The notes under the pieces: model-generated
Database searches by the model: none
The model's input: only the letters and a program-made list of their open reading frames with translations
What the model was told of the DNA's origin: nothing
Translations under genes and position numbers: made by a program
Assembly (NCBI GenBank): GCA_964515405.1
Contig: CAZERD010000001.1
Coordinates: 30,625-94,624, forward strand
Reading direction: 5' to 3'
DNA: 64,000 nucleotides
Source of the DNA: CAZERD01 sp964515405
GTDB lineage: Bacteria > Campylobacterota_A > Desulfurellia > Desulfurellales > CAZERD01
Shown: positions 8,961-16,601 of the stretch, in pieces
Position numbering within the stretch: position 1 is the stretch's first letter
How the letters are laid out: the number at the start of each line of letters is the position of its first letter

Positions 8961-9215
8961 TTACCCCTTAAGCTTCCTGCTTACGGTGAAAGGTATTAGA
9001 GCCATATACCTTGCCCGTTTAATGGCTTTCGTCAGTTGTCTTTGGTGTCTTGCGCATGTTGCTGTCATTTTTCTGCCCATAATCTTATATCTTTCTGTGG
9101 TGTATTTTAGCAGGGTGTCAACGTCTTTGTAGTCTATTTCTTCCACGTTGTTGACGCAGAAATTACACACCTTCTTTTTAGGATATCTGTACATTCTCTT
9201 TTTGCCGTTGTTCAC
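8961..9215 (-). CDS. rpsR: Ribosomal protein bS18, zinc-binding form
   Basis: 84 residues. The core KDVDTLLKYTTERYKIMGRK and the end IKRARYMALIPF are typical bS18. The N-terminal CNFC pair and the later CARH give four possible zinc ligands, so this is the C-plus (zinc-ribbon-like) version. It sits between ssb and rplI, as in many bacteria, and pairs with bS6 on the 30S platform. Confidence 0.98.
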   Translation of the reverse strand: MNNGKKRMYRYPKKKVCNFCVNNVEEIDYKDVDTLLKYTTERYKIMGRKMTATCARHQRQLTKAIKRARYMALIPFTVSRKLKG

Positions 9216-9230
9216 CTTATCCTCCTCCGT

Positions 9231-9623
9231 TTAGAATGGTATATCTTCATCTTCGAGACCAGCTTCACTTGTGGTTTCCTGATCCCTATCCTTAGGACTT
9301 AGAAACTGAAAGGAATTCATTATTATTTCGTGTTTAGCTCTCTTATTTCCAGATGAGTCTTCCCATGTTCTATACCTTAACCTGCCGTCCACAAATACGT
9401 TGGACCCCTTTTTAAGGTAGTTTGCCACTGTTTCTGCCTGCTTGCCGAAAGCCACTATGTCTATAAATAACACTTCGGTTCTGAGTTGGTTGTTTTCATC
9501 CTTCCCAATCACTGTGTTAACTGCCAGTGTAAAGTTGCATATACCCAGTCCTGAGGGTGTGAACCTTATCTCTGGATCTTTCGTTAGATTGCCTGCCAAG
9601 AGCACTTTATTCAGGTTGGCCAT
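9231..9623 (-). CDS. ssb: Single-stranded DNA-binding protein
   Basis: 130 residues. An N-terminal OB fold (MANLNKVLLAGNLTKDPE, and later FVDGRLRYRTWEDSSGNKR) is followed by a short acidic tail ending EDEDIPF, the protein-interaction tip of bacterial SSB. The linker is very short compared with E. coli SSB. The start overlaps rpsF by 17 bases. Confidence 0.97.
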   Translation of the reverse strand: MANLNKVLLAGNLTKDPEIRFTPSGLGICNFTLAVNTVIGKDENNQLRTEVLFIDIVAFGKQAETVANYLKKGSNVFVDGRLRYRTWEDSSGNKRAKHEIIMNSFQFLSPKDRDQETTSEAGLEDEDIPF

Positions 9624-9957
9624 TTGGATCCTCTAGCTTTGACTCTTTGGGTTTATATTGTTCTATGTCCTTCTTGAGCATATGTACTGTCATGTGTCTT
9701 AATACGGGGTCTTTTATCCTGAAACGATTTTCCAGCAATTTTGGTGCGGACGGTTTGGCCCTGTAGTGCATTAGTACGTAGTATGCCTGTTTGAATTTCT
9801 TTATGGGATATGCAAGGTTCTTTTTTCCCCACAGTTCGCTTTTGAGAACTTCAGCTCCCTCAGACTTGAGATACTCTTCAAATTCTGACATGAGAGACTT
9901 TAACTCTTCCTCATTGAGGGTTGGTTCAACAACATACAGTGTTTCGTAGTAGTTCAT
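9607..9957 (-). CDS. rpsF: Ribosomal protein bS6
   Basis: 116 residues. It opens MNYYETLYVVEPTLNEEE and contains LWGKKNLAYPIKKFKQAYYVL and the end RFRIKDPVLRHMTV, the classical bS6 pattern. AAGGAGG lies upstream of the ATG. It is the first gene of the rpsF-ssb-rpsR-rplI-dnaB-uvrA run and is preceded by a hairpin leader. Confidence 0.98.
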   Translation of the reverse strand: MNYYETLYVVEPTLNEEELKSLMSEFEEYLKSEGAEVLKSELWGKKNLAYPIKKFKQAYYVLMHYRAKPSAPKLLENRFRIKDPVLRHMTVHMLKKDIEQYKPKESKLEDPNGQPE

Positions 9958-9979
9958 CTAACCTCCTTTCGGGCTTCTG

Positions 9980-10003
9980 GCTTCCACCTTCAAAGATGGA
10001 AGC
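9980..10003 (-). promoter_or_regulatory. Hairpin in the rpsF leader
   Basis: On the minus strand a 9-pair stem (9995-10003 with 9980-9988, one G-T pair, 6-base loop) stands between the probable promoter and the rpsF ribosome site. Leaders of this operon often carry an S6:S18 binding element used for autoregulation. I can see the stem, but I cannot confirm the conserved internal loop. Confidence 0.3.
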
Positions 10004-10021
10004 AAGGATTATCTGCTGGAT

Positions 10022-10050
10022 ATTATACAAAAGGTCCTCCAAAATCAAGG
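10022..10050 (-). promoter_or_regulatory. Candidate promoter of the rpsF-uvrA operon
   Basis: On the minus strand a perfect TATAAT (10022-10027) lies about 65 bases upstream of the rpsF ATG. A TTGATT-like box lies near 10043-10048, giving a short spacing of about 15 bases. It overlaps the 3' end of trpB2. Confidence 0.45.
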
Positions 10051-11409
10051 CTTCCATTGGTTTTCTATATCTGGCAGATAGTTAAGAGCTTCCTTGACGC
10101 CCTCCTCTGGATATTCGTAGTTTTCCATATCTCCTGAGAGGAATGCATCATATGCTGCCATGTCAAAGTGGCCATGTCCTGAGAAGTTGAACAGGATCAC
10201 CTTTTCCCTTTGTTCTTCTTTGGCTTTTAGCGCTTCATCTATGGCACCTTTTATGGCATGGCATGTTTCAGGGGCTGGTATTATACCCTCGGTTTTTGCG
10301 AATAGAACGCCTGCTTTGAAAACTTCAGTTTGCTTGTATGCAACAGCATCCAGTAGTCCATCCTTGCGGAGTTGACTGAGTATTGGTGCATCTCCGTGGT
10401 ATCTTAGCCCTCCTGCATGTATGCTTGGGGGCATGAACCTGTGACCCAATGTATACATAAGCAGTAGCGGAGTCATTTTGGCTACGTCTGCAAAATCGTA
10501 GTGGAATATTCCCTTTGTAAGCGTTGGACAGCTTGCTGGTTCAACGGCAACTATTTTTACGTTTTTCCCGTGTATTTTATCTCTCATGAAGGGTAGGCTT
10601 ATGCCGCCCAGGTTGCTCCCCCCTCCGCATGGTGCAAGTACTACATCTGGGTAATCCCCCACCGCTTTCAGCTGTTTTTTGGCCTCCAATCCTATAACTG
10701 TTTGGTGCATGAGGACGTGGTTGAGCACACTGCCTAATGCGTAGTTTGTATTTTCATGGGTCACAGCGTCCTCTATGGCTTCGCTTATAGCAAGACCTAA
10801 GCTGCCAGGGTTGTCTGGGTTTTCCTTGAGTGCTTGTTTTCCTATCCGGGTTTTGTCGCTTGGGGAAGCGAACACCTCGGCTCCCCACAGGCGCATCATT
10901 GATTTTCTGAATGGTTTTTGGTTGTAGCTCACTTTAACCATGTACACTCTTATCTTTAAACCCAACAGGCTACCAGCAAGCGCCAGGGCACTACCCCATT
11001 GTCCTGCACCTGTCTCTGTGGTTAATGTTTTGGCTCCTTCCTTTTTGTTGTAGTATGCTTGAGCTACCGCTGTATTTGGCTTGTGACTCCCGGCTGGTGA
11101 TACAGATTCATTCTTGTAATATATCCTTGCGGGTGTACCGAGAGCTTTTTCCAAGTTGTAGGCTCTGACAAGAGGCGTTGGCCTCCACAAGGAGTATATT
11201 TCTCTAACCCTGTCGGGAATAGGGATTTCACTTTGGTTGCTTGTTTCTTGTTCTATAATGGATTTTGGGAATATTCTTAGATCATTCGGTGTTAGTGGTT
11301 TCTGGGTTTGGGGATTAAGTGGAGGGCTAAGAGGAGTAGGCATATCAGGTAGTATATTGTACCAGTATTTTGGCAAATCCTCTTCGTTTAACAGGATTTT
11401 CTTGGACAT
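10045..11409 (-). CDS. trpB2: TrpB2-type tryptophan synthase beta chain
   Basis: 454 residues from the ATG at 11409, chosen because AAGGAG lies 6 bases upstream. A more upstream ATG at 11457 would sit near the probable -10 box. The PLP lysine lies in SPAGSHKPNTA and the phosphate loop in APCGGGSNLGG. The long N-terminal extension (LPKYWYNILPDMP) and GHGHFDMAAYDAFL mark the TrpB2 class rather than TrpB1. It converts indole plus serine to tryptophan and may salvage indole, or it may have a relaxed role such as serine deamination. A separate TrpB1 is in the trp operon at 42.6 kb. Confidence 0.93.
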   Translation of the reverse strand: MSKKILLNEEDLPKYWYNILPDMPTPLSPPLNPQTQKPLTPNDLRIFPKSIIEQETSNQSEIPIPDRVREIYSLWRPTPLVRAYNLEKALGTPARIYYKNESVSPAGSHKPNTAVAQAYYNKKEGAKTLTTETGAGQWGSALALAGSLLGLKIRVYMVKVSYNQKPFRKSMMRLWGAEVFASPSDKTRIGKQALKENPDNPGSLGLAISEAIEDAVTHENTNYALGSVLNHVLMHQTVIGLEAKKQLKAVGDYPDVVLAPCGGGSNLGGISLPFMRDKIHGKNVKIVAVEPASCPTLTKGIFHYDFADVAKMTPLLLMYTLGHRFMPPSIHAGGLRYHGDAPILSQLRKDGLLDAVAYKQTEVFKAGVLFAKTEGIIPAPETCHAIKGAIDEALKAKEEQREKVILFNFSGHGHFDMAAYDAFLSGDMENYEYPEEGVKEALNYLPDIENQWKP

Positions 11410-11441
11410 AATACACTCCTTCTCGATGTTCTCAGTTTCCC

Positions 11442-11470
11442 ATCCTATCACATACATGGGAGGATTACAA
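11442..11470 (-). promoter_or_regulatory. Candidate promoter of trpB2
   Basis: On the minus strand TTGTAA (11465-11470) and TAGGAT (11442-11447) are 17 bases apart. This would start transcription about 25 bases before the ATG at 11409 and supports that start. Confidence 0.45.
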
Positions 11471-11509
11471 GATCGCTTTAGTGGTTTTTCGGGTGCAAGA
11501 GTGAGGGGG

Positions 11510-11537
11510 TTGACAGCCCTGCTTGTTGAGATATAAT
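11510..11537 (+). promoter_or_regulatory. Strong promoter of the TRAP transporter operon
   Basis: TTGACA (11510-11515) and a perfect TATAAT (11532-11537) are 16 bases apart, about 50 bases upstream of dctP. It is divergent from the trpB2 promoter. Confidence 0.75.
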
Positions 11538-11585
11538 AAAGGTATTAATTAAGTGGTTAAATGAATCCAATGGGGAGGTGTTGTC

Positions 11586-12590
11586 ATGAGAAGGTTTAGG
11601 TGGTTGGTGGCGGTGCTGTCTTTTGTCTTCATTTTGTGTTTCTCTGTATCTGGTTTTTCTTCTCCCACAGTGCTGAAGCTTGGGTTTGTTACAGCTCCCA
11701 ATCCGAAGGATCCATACTACATAACTGCTAAAAAGTTTGCTGATTTGATCAAGGAATATACTCATGGGAGGTATGTTGTAAGACTTTATGGGAGTGGACA
11801 GTTGGGTAATGAGCGAGATATGGTTAACAATCTTATAATGGGAACTATGGATCTTGGAGTTATCACGAATGCCCCTGTAGGGACGTTCGTTCATGCTTTC
11901 ATGATTCTGGATATGCCGTTTTTGTTCCCGAACGCCCATGTGGCTCATAAGGTTCTTGATGGTCCTGCAGGAGAGTTGTTGTTAAAGCAGCTTAGGAAGA
12001 TTCATGTAGTTGGTCTTGCGTTTGCGGAGGGTGGTTTTAGGGATATGATTAACAATGTCAGACCGATTTACTCTGTCAAGGATCTTAAGGGGATAAAATT
12101 TAGGGTTATGAGGAGTCCTGTGTATATAGCGATGTTTAGAGCTCTTGGAGCTAATGCTGTTCCTATGCCCTGGCCAGAGGTATTTACAGCTGTTCAGGAG
12201 AAAGTTGTGGATGGTCTTGAGATACCTGTACCCGTTATCTACTCTAATAAATTTTTTGAAGTTACCAAGTATCTATCTCTGACGCAGCATACCTATTCTC
12301 CTTTGATAGTAATGTGCTCAGGGAGTTTGTGGAAAAGATTATCCAAGAGTGACAGAAGAGCTTTTAAAAGGGCAGCTGTGGAGGCTGTCAGATATGAGAG
12401 AAAGAAGATAGAAAGTATAGTCAATGAGTATATAAGTTTGTTAAAAGAGAAAGGAATGAAGATAAATAATGTTCCTGATAAGAAACCTTTCCAGGAGGCG
12501 GTTAAGCCTGTGTACAGGGAATTCGAGAACAAAATAGGAAGGAGATTTATGGAGACTGTACTCAAGGCAAGAGACGAAGCAGAAAAATAA
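11586..12590 (+). CDS. dctP: TRAP transporter solute-binding protein, DctP family
   Basis: 334 residues with a signal peptide (MRRFRWLVAVLSFVFILCFS), start set by GGGGAGG 7 bases upstream. Family marks are LKLGFVTAPNPKDPYY, AKKFADLIKEYTHGRY, GVITNAPVG, the carboxylate-arginine region KFRVMRSPVYIAMF and the DGLEIPV segment. It is the periplasmic receptor that delivers an organic acid to the DctQM channel. The substrate cannot be read from the sequence. A hairpin after the stop may lower expression of the membrane genes relative to this protein. Confidence 0.95.
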   Translation: MRRFRWLVAVLSFVFILCFSVSGFSSPTVLKLGFVTAPNPKDPYYITAKKFADLIKEYTHGRYVVRLYGSGQLGNERDMVNNLIMGTMDLGVITNAPVGTFVHAFMILDMPFLFPNAHVAHKVLDGPAGELLLKQLRKIHVVGLAFAEGGFRDMINNVRPIYSVKDLKGIKFRVMRSPVYIAMFRALGANAVPMPWPEVFTAVQEKVVDGLEIPVPVIYSNKFFEVTKYLSLTQHTYSPLIVMCSGSLWKRLSKSDRRAFKRAAVEAVRYERKKIESIVNEYISLLKEKGMKINNVPDKKPFQEAVKPVYREFENKIGRRFMETVLKARDEAEK

Positions 12591-12594
12591 ATTT

Positions 12595-12615
12595 GAGGGG
12601 GTGTCCCCCTCTTTT
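12595..12615 (+). terminator. Intercistronic terminator or attenuator hairpin between dctP and dctQ
   Basis: GAGGGGG (12595-12601) pairs with CCCCCTC (12605-12611) around a 3-base loop, followed directly by TTTT. It lies in the 38-base gap between dctP and dctQ. It may cause partial termination or protect the dctP message from 3' decay. Confidence 0.6.
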
Positions 12616-12628
12616 CTTGTAGTTTCCT

Positions 12629-13108
12629 ATGGGTAAGATTAAGCTTTTTATAGATGGGATAATGATAGTTGTGCTTTTCGTTCAAGGTGTAGCTTTGCTT
12701 GTTCTAATAGGTATAGAGGTGTTTTTCAGGTATGTAGTGGGCAGTGCTTTGTCTTGGCCTGAAGAGGTAGCAGGTATAGTGTTTGTTTGGTTTACATTGG
12801 TTGGTGTATCTATTTTGGTAGGTGAGAATGCTCATATATCCTTTAGTTTTTTAGATAAATACTTTCCTCGTTTGGTTTCTCTATCAATAAAAGTCATGGC
12901 ACATGCTATAGTAATTTTGTATGGGGTGATAATGGTAGTGTATGGTTACAGGTACATGGTTTTGTTCCGGTATGAGGTTTCTCCAGCTGCAGGTATAAAT
13001 TTGATGTGGCTGAATTCTGCCATTCCGTTTAACGGGGTTTTAGTAGCATTTTATTCGCTTGTCAATGTAATAGAGGAGACAAGACGCTATTTTAGGGGTA
13101 CAAAATGA
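12629..13108 (+). CDS. dctQ: TRAP transporter small permease, DctQ family
   Basis: 159 residues with four hydrophobic segments. Family marks are EVFFRYVVGSALSWPEEVA and FVWFTLVGVSILVGENAHI. The ATG used here has no clear ribosome site; an in-frame ATG 33 bases downstream is an alternative. The end overlaps dctM by 4 bases (ATGA). Confidence 0.92.
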   Translation: MGKIKLFIDGIMIVVLFVQGVALLVLIGIEVFFRYVVGSALSWPEEVAGIVFVWFTLVGVSILVGENAHISFSFLDKYFPRLVSLSIKVMAHAIVILYGVIMVVYGYRYMVLFRYEVSPAAGINLMWLNSAIPFNGVLVAFYSLVNVIEETRRYFRGTK

Positions 13109-14391
13109 ACCCTGGAACAGTGGCGGTGTTTTTGTTGGGGATTTTTATACTCTTGGTTGTGATAGGGGTACCTATTGGTTTTGCTTTGGGCATGGCTGGG
13201 ATAGTAGGCCTTGTGCTTATGAAGGTATCGTTTATGATGTTTGCGCAGACGCTTATATCAGGTATAAACAATTTTGCTCTTCTTGCTATTCCGTTTTTTG
13301 TACTTATAGGTTCCTTGATGGAGAAGAGCGAGATTTCTAAGTCTTTGATAGATTTAGCTGATGAACTTATAGGGTTTATACCTGGTGGGATGGCTGTGGT
13401 AGCAGTCTTGTCTAGCATGCTTTTTGCCACTGCCTCTGGTTCCGGACCAGCTACTGTGGCGGCCATAGGTTCAATTACGATACCAGAAATGGAGAAGAGA
13501 GGGTATTCCTCTAAGTTTTCTGTTGGTATAGCTGCTACTGCTGGGGCGCTGGGCCCTATAATTCCTCCAAGTATCCCACTAATAATATATGGGGTGGTAG
13601 CCGAGGAATCTATAGTTAAACTTTTCCTGGGGGGATTGGGAGCTGGTTTGCTATTTGCTTTTCTTTTGATACTGTTTAGCATATTTAAGTCTATTAAGGA
13701 GAAAGTTCCTGTTTCTAACAAGAAACCATCTTTCTTGGGTGTATTAAAAGCTCTGTGGAGAGCCAAACATGCTATAGCAGTTCCTATAATAGTTCTCGGT
13801 GGAATATATGGTGGTATTTTTACGCCTACGGAGTCTGGGGCAGTTGGATGTCTCTATGTATTGGTAGTGGGGAATTTTGTGACAAAAACGCTGAATTTGA
13901 GAAAGACATATGAATGTATGGTATCTGGAGCTAAAAATTCTGCTATGATAATGTTTGTAATAGCCAGTGCGAGCCTTTTTTCTTGGTTACTAGCTGCTGG
14001 GAGGATTCCAGAGATAGCTGCTCATGCTATAGCAGTGGTGGCTGGTAGTAAGGTTATTTTTCTTTTGATGGTTAATGTTCTTTTCTTGTTTATAGGTTCT
14101 TTGCTTGATACCCCTGCGGCTATAGTGATAATGGTTCCCATACTACTTCCAATAGCTAAACATTTAGGGATAAATCCTCTCCATTTCGGGGTTGTGATTG
14201 TAGTCAACTTTGTGATAGGCTATATTACTGCTCCTTTTGGGTATAATCTGTTTGTCGCCAAGAGTATTACTGGAAAAACGATGGAAGAAGTTACGGTGGC
14301 CGTGCTCCCGTTTCTTGTGGTTGCATTGATAGGGTTGGCCATAATTACCTATGTACCTCAGATTTCTTTGTTTTTCCCACAGATGATGTAA
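13105..14391 (+). CDS. dctM: TRAP transporter large permease, DctM family
   Basis: 428 residues with about eleven hydrophobic segments. Family marks include GVPIGFALGMAGIVGL, FFVLIGSLMEKS, ASGSGPATVAAIGSITIP, GALGPIIPPSIPLIIYG and the late GYITAPFGYNLFVAKSI. It is the ion-coupled channel subunit of the DctPQM uptake system. Confidence 0.96.
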   Translation: MNPGTVAVFLLGIFILLVVIGVPIGFALGMAGIVGLVLMKVSFMMFAQTLISGINNFALLAIPFFVLIGSLMEKSEISKSLIDLADELIGFIPGGMAVVAVLSSMLFATASGSGPATVAAIGSITIPEMEKRGYSSKFSVGIAATAGALGPIIPPSIPLIIYGVVAEESIVKLFLGGLGAGLLFAFLLILFSIFKSIKEKVPVSNKKPSFLGVLKALWRAKHAIAVPIIVLGGIYGGIFTPTESGAVGCLYVLVVGNFVTKTLNLRKTYECMVSGAKNSAMIMFVIASASLFSWLLAAGRIPEIAAHAIAVVAGSKVIFLLMVNVLFLFIGSLLDTPAAIVIMVPILLPIAKHLGINPLHFGVVIVVNFVIGYITAPFGYNLFVAKSITGKTMEEVTVAVLPFLVVALIGLAIITYVPQISLFFPQMM

Positions 14392-14400
14392 GGAGGATTT

Positions 14401-15219
14401 ATGGAAATGGACGGGATGTATGATGTTCATGTTCATAGTGCTCCGGATATAATTCCCAGAAAGTTTAATGATGTAGAGCTTGCTCTGCTATACAGAGAGG
14501 CTGGTTTTAAAGGGATGGTTATAAAGAATCATTATCTTGATACGGCGGGTAGGGCTGGGATTGTTTCTTATGTTGTAGACGGGTTGGATGTGTTTGGAGG
14601 GATAGCACTTAACTATAGTGTTGGTGGGTTAAATCCCTATGCTGTTGAGGCTTGCATGAAACTAGGTGGTAAGGTTGTTTGGATGCCTACAGTGGATGCA
14701 GCGAATCACAGAGCAAAGGTAGGGAAAGGAGGCGGAATTAGTGTTTTGAATGGTAATGCTTTGAAAAGGGAAGTTCTTGAAATACTTGAGGTGGTGAGAG
14801 ATTTAGGTGGAGTGATTGCCACAGGTCATTTGTCATTTGTGGAGATAGAGGTGCTTTTAAAATGTGCTTCAGAAATGGGAGTGGAAAGGAAGGTTGTGAC
14901 TCATCCTGAGTTTTGGATTACCAGACTTTCTATCCCTCAACAGAATCGACTCTTGGAGTTTGGGGTGTATATAGAACGATGTTTGTATTCTTCTTTGCTG
15001 AGAGATTCCAGGCGTGTTCCTATTGAATGGATTGTCAGACAGATAAGAGAGACTGGAGGAGCTTCTTATACGATTGTAGCCTCCGATCTTGGTCAAGTGG
15101 AAAATGGATCTCCGGTTGAGGTTATAGAGAGAGCTGTGGATTTTTTTAGCGAGAGCGGTTTTTCGGATTGCGAGATAAAGACTATGTTTGTTTCTAATCC
15201 AAGCTTTATTTTGAATTGA
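14401..15219 (+). CDS. DUF6282-type amidohydrolase-like protein
   Basis: 272 residues behind AAGGAGG. The N-terminal YDVHVHSAPDIIPRK provides the HxH metal motif of the amidohydrolase/PHP-like group, with further candidate ligands in IKNHYLDT, ATGHLSF, VTHPEF and IVASDLGQ. The overall pattern fits DUF6282 metal-dependent hydrolases. It lies 9 bases after dctM and is co-transcribed with the TRAP genes, so it probably acts on the imported compound. The exact reaction is unknown. Confidence 0.75.
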   Translation: MEMDGMYDVHVHSAPDIIPRKFNDVELALLYREAGFKGMVIKNHYLDTAGRAGIVSYVVDGLDVFGGIALNYSVGGLNPYAVEACMKLGGKVVWMPTVDAANHRAKVGKGGGISVLNGNALKREVLEILEVVRDLGGVIATGHLSFVEIEVLLKCASEMGVERKVVTHPEFWITRLSIPQQNRLLEFGVYIERCLYSSLLRDSRRVPIEWIVRQIRETGGASYTIVASDLGQVENGSPVEVIERAVDFFSESGFSDCEIKTMFVSNPSFILN

Positions 15220-15264
15220 GTTTTCTGGTGCGTTTTTTTGCCTTTCGGTCTAGGTGTTCTCGAT

Positions 15265-15293
15265 TTGACACTTTGGTTTCCGTATGAGATACT
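15265..15293 (+). promoter_or_regulatory. Candidate promoter of the KamA-like gene
   Basis: TTGACA (15265-15270) and GATACT (15288-15293) are 17 bases apart, about 25 bases upstream of the start codon, in the 100-base gap after the DUF6282 gene. Confidence 0.55.
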
Positions 15294-15319
15294 GACTTTC
15301 GCTGGTTTGAGGTGTGAGT

Positions 15320-16240
15320 ATGCAGGGTGGTACGGGATATAGAGGTTATCTAGCTGATTTGATGAGGAAGAAAGGGGTGGGTGAGCAGTTCATTAACAAG
15401 GCAGACGTTGCCGCGCCCTGCTGTAAAGATCCATTGTGTGAGACTAAATATTCCCCTGTAAAGGGGCTTATCCATAGGTATCCGGATAGAGTGGTGGTTA
15501 CTATTACTAACAGGTGTTTTGTTTACTGTAGTTTTTGCTTTCGCAAGAGAAATTGGACAGCGTTTGAGGGATTTAATCTGAATGAGGCTGTGGAGTATGT
15601 GTCGTCCCATAATGGGATAAGGGAGGTTATCGTTTCAGGTGGAGATCCTCTTGTACTTTCGGACGGGGAGCTTGTTGAAATACTTACCGGCTTTGCCGCT
15701 GTTGAGCATATATCGTTCTTGAGATTGGGCACTAGAGCACCCACGTTGAATCCTTTTAGGATTACAGATGGGTTCGCAGAGTTGTTGGGCTCATTTCGGA
15801 AGAAAGTGTGGATAGCTATTCACGTGAATCATATCAACGAGATAACCTCCGGCTTTGAGGGGGCTATTAATAGACTTATTAGTTGTGGTGTTCCCGTGGT
15901 GTCTCAGACTGTGTTGTTGAAGGGTATCAATGATACTGTTGAAGTGCTTGAACCCTTGTTCTGTAGGCTTGTTTCTCTTGGTATTAAGCCTTACTACCTG
16001 TTCAACTGTGATCTGGCCGACGGTAATGAGCAGTATAGGGTAAGGCTTGAGGAAGCCATGAAAATAATGGAACAGCTCAGAGGTAGAATAAGTGGGCTGT
16101 GTGTTCCAGCTTTTGCGTTTGATTTGGAGGGTGGAGGTGGAAAGATTGTTGTGGAGCCAGACAGGATGATTGGGAAAGAGGGAAAGAAATATAGATTTAG
16201 AAACTTTGAGGGGAAAATTTATGGATATACAGACTTTTGA
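15320..16240 (+). CDS. KamA/EpmB-like radical SAM protein (lysine 2,3-aminomutase family)
   Basis: 306 residues from the ATG at 15320, which has GAGGTG 5 bases upstream; a GTG at 15314 is an alternative. SPVKGLIHRYPDR, the radical SAM cysteines CFVYCSFCFRKR (about residues 65-76), VSGGDPL, PYYLFNCDLADGNEQ and the PLP-lysine loop FDLEGGGGKI are the KamA hallmarks. It is about 100 residues shorter than clostridial lysine aminomutases and closer to EpmB. An aminomutase reaction on free or protein-bound lysine is likely. An unusual CC and C group (APCCKDPLC) precedes the core. The end overlaps the MoaE-like gene by 20 bases. Confidence 0.85.
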   Translation: MQGGTGYRGYLADLMRKKGVGEQFINKADVAAPCCKDPLCETKYSPVKGLIHRYPDRVVVTITNRCFVYCSFCFRKRNWTAFEGFNLNEAVEYVSSHNGIREVIVSGGDPLVLSDGELVEILTGFAAVEHISFLRLGTRAPTLNPFRITDGFAELLGSFRKKVWIAIHVNHINEITSGFEGAINRLISCGVPVVSQTVLLKGINDTVEVLEPLFCRLVSLGIKPYYLFNCDLADGNEQYRVRLEEAMKIMEQLRGRISGLCVPAFAFDLEGGGGKIVVEPDRMIGKEGKKYRFRNFEGKIYGYTDF

Positions 16241-16601
16241 TTTGTGTGCTGAGATTGGAAGAATAAAGGAAAATATCGCTGGAGAAGGGCTTGGTATGAT
16301 CCTCGTGCACAATGGTGTGGTAAGGGCTACCTCTAGAGAAGGGAAGGAGCTTGCTGTATCGGGGATGGTTTTGGATTACGATGAGAGGAAGTTAAATCAA
16401 GTGGTTGAAGAAGTTAGGTTGCGTCCTGGAGTAGTTTATGTTTCTGTGTGGATAAATAAAGGTAAATTGGATGTGGGTGACGATATAATGTACGTTGTGG
16501 TAGCCGGTGACAGAAGGAGTAATGTATTTCCTTCCTTTGAATGGTTGGTGGAAGTGTTGAAGAAGGAGGTGGTCAAGGAGGTTGAGCTTCATAGGTTTTG
16601 A
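16221..16601 (+). CDS. MoaE-like protein, short and divergent
   Basis: 126 residues from the ATG at 16221, supported by AGGGG upstream. The segments MILVHNGVVRA, SVWINKGKLDVGDDIMYVVVAGDRRSN and FEWLVEVLKKEV match MoaE, the catalytic subunit of molybdopterin synthase, which sulfurates precursor Z with MoaD. The usual HRxG element is INKGKL here. The canonical W-K-K/R-E segment after the first catalytic lysine is replaced by KEVELHRF, and the protein then ends, so the C-terminal tail is missing. It may be a true MoaE with an altered tail or a related accessory protein. It overlaps the convergent tsaD by 29 bases. Confidence 0.7.
   Translation: MDIQTFDLCAEIGRIKENIAGEGLGMILVHNGVVRATSREGKELAVSGMVLDYDERKLNQVVEEVRLRPGVVYVSVWINKGKLDVGDDIMYVVVAGDRRSNVFPSFEWLVEVLKKEVVKEVELHRF

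Noticed and set aside
11410..11457. Longer start for TrpB2 at the ATG at 11457
   Set aside because: The extra 16 residues lie over a probable -10 box, and the ATG at 11409 has a much better ribosome site.
11478..11948. 156-residue minus-strand frame across the dctP start
   Set aside because: It is antisense to dctP and to its strong promoter, with low-complexity His/Gln/Ser composition and no family likeness.
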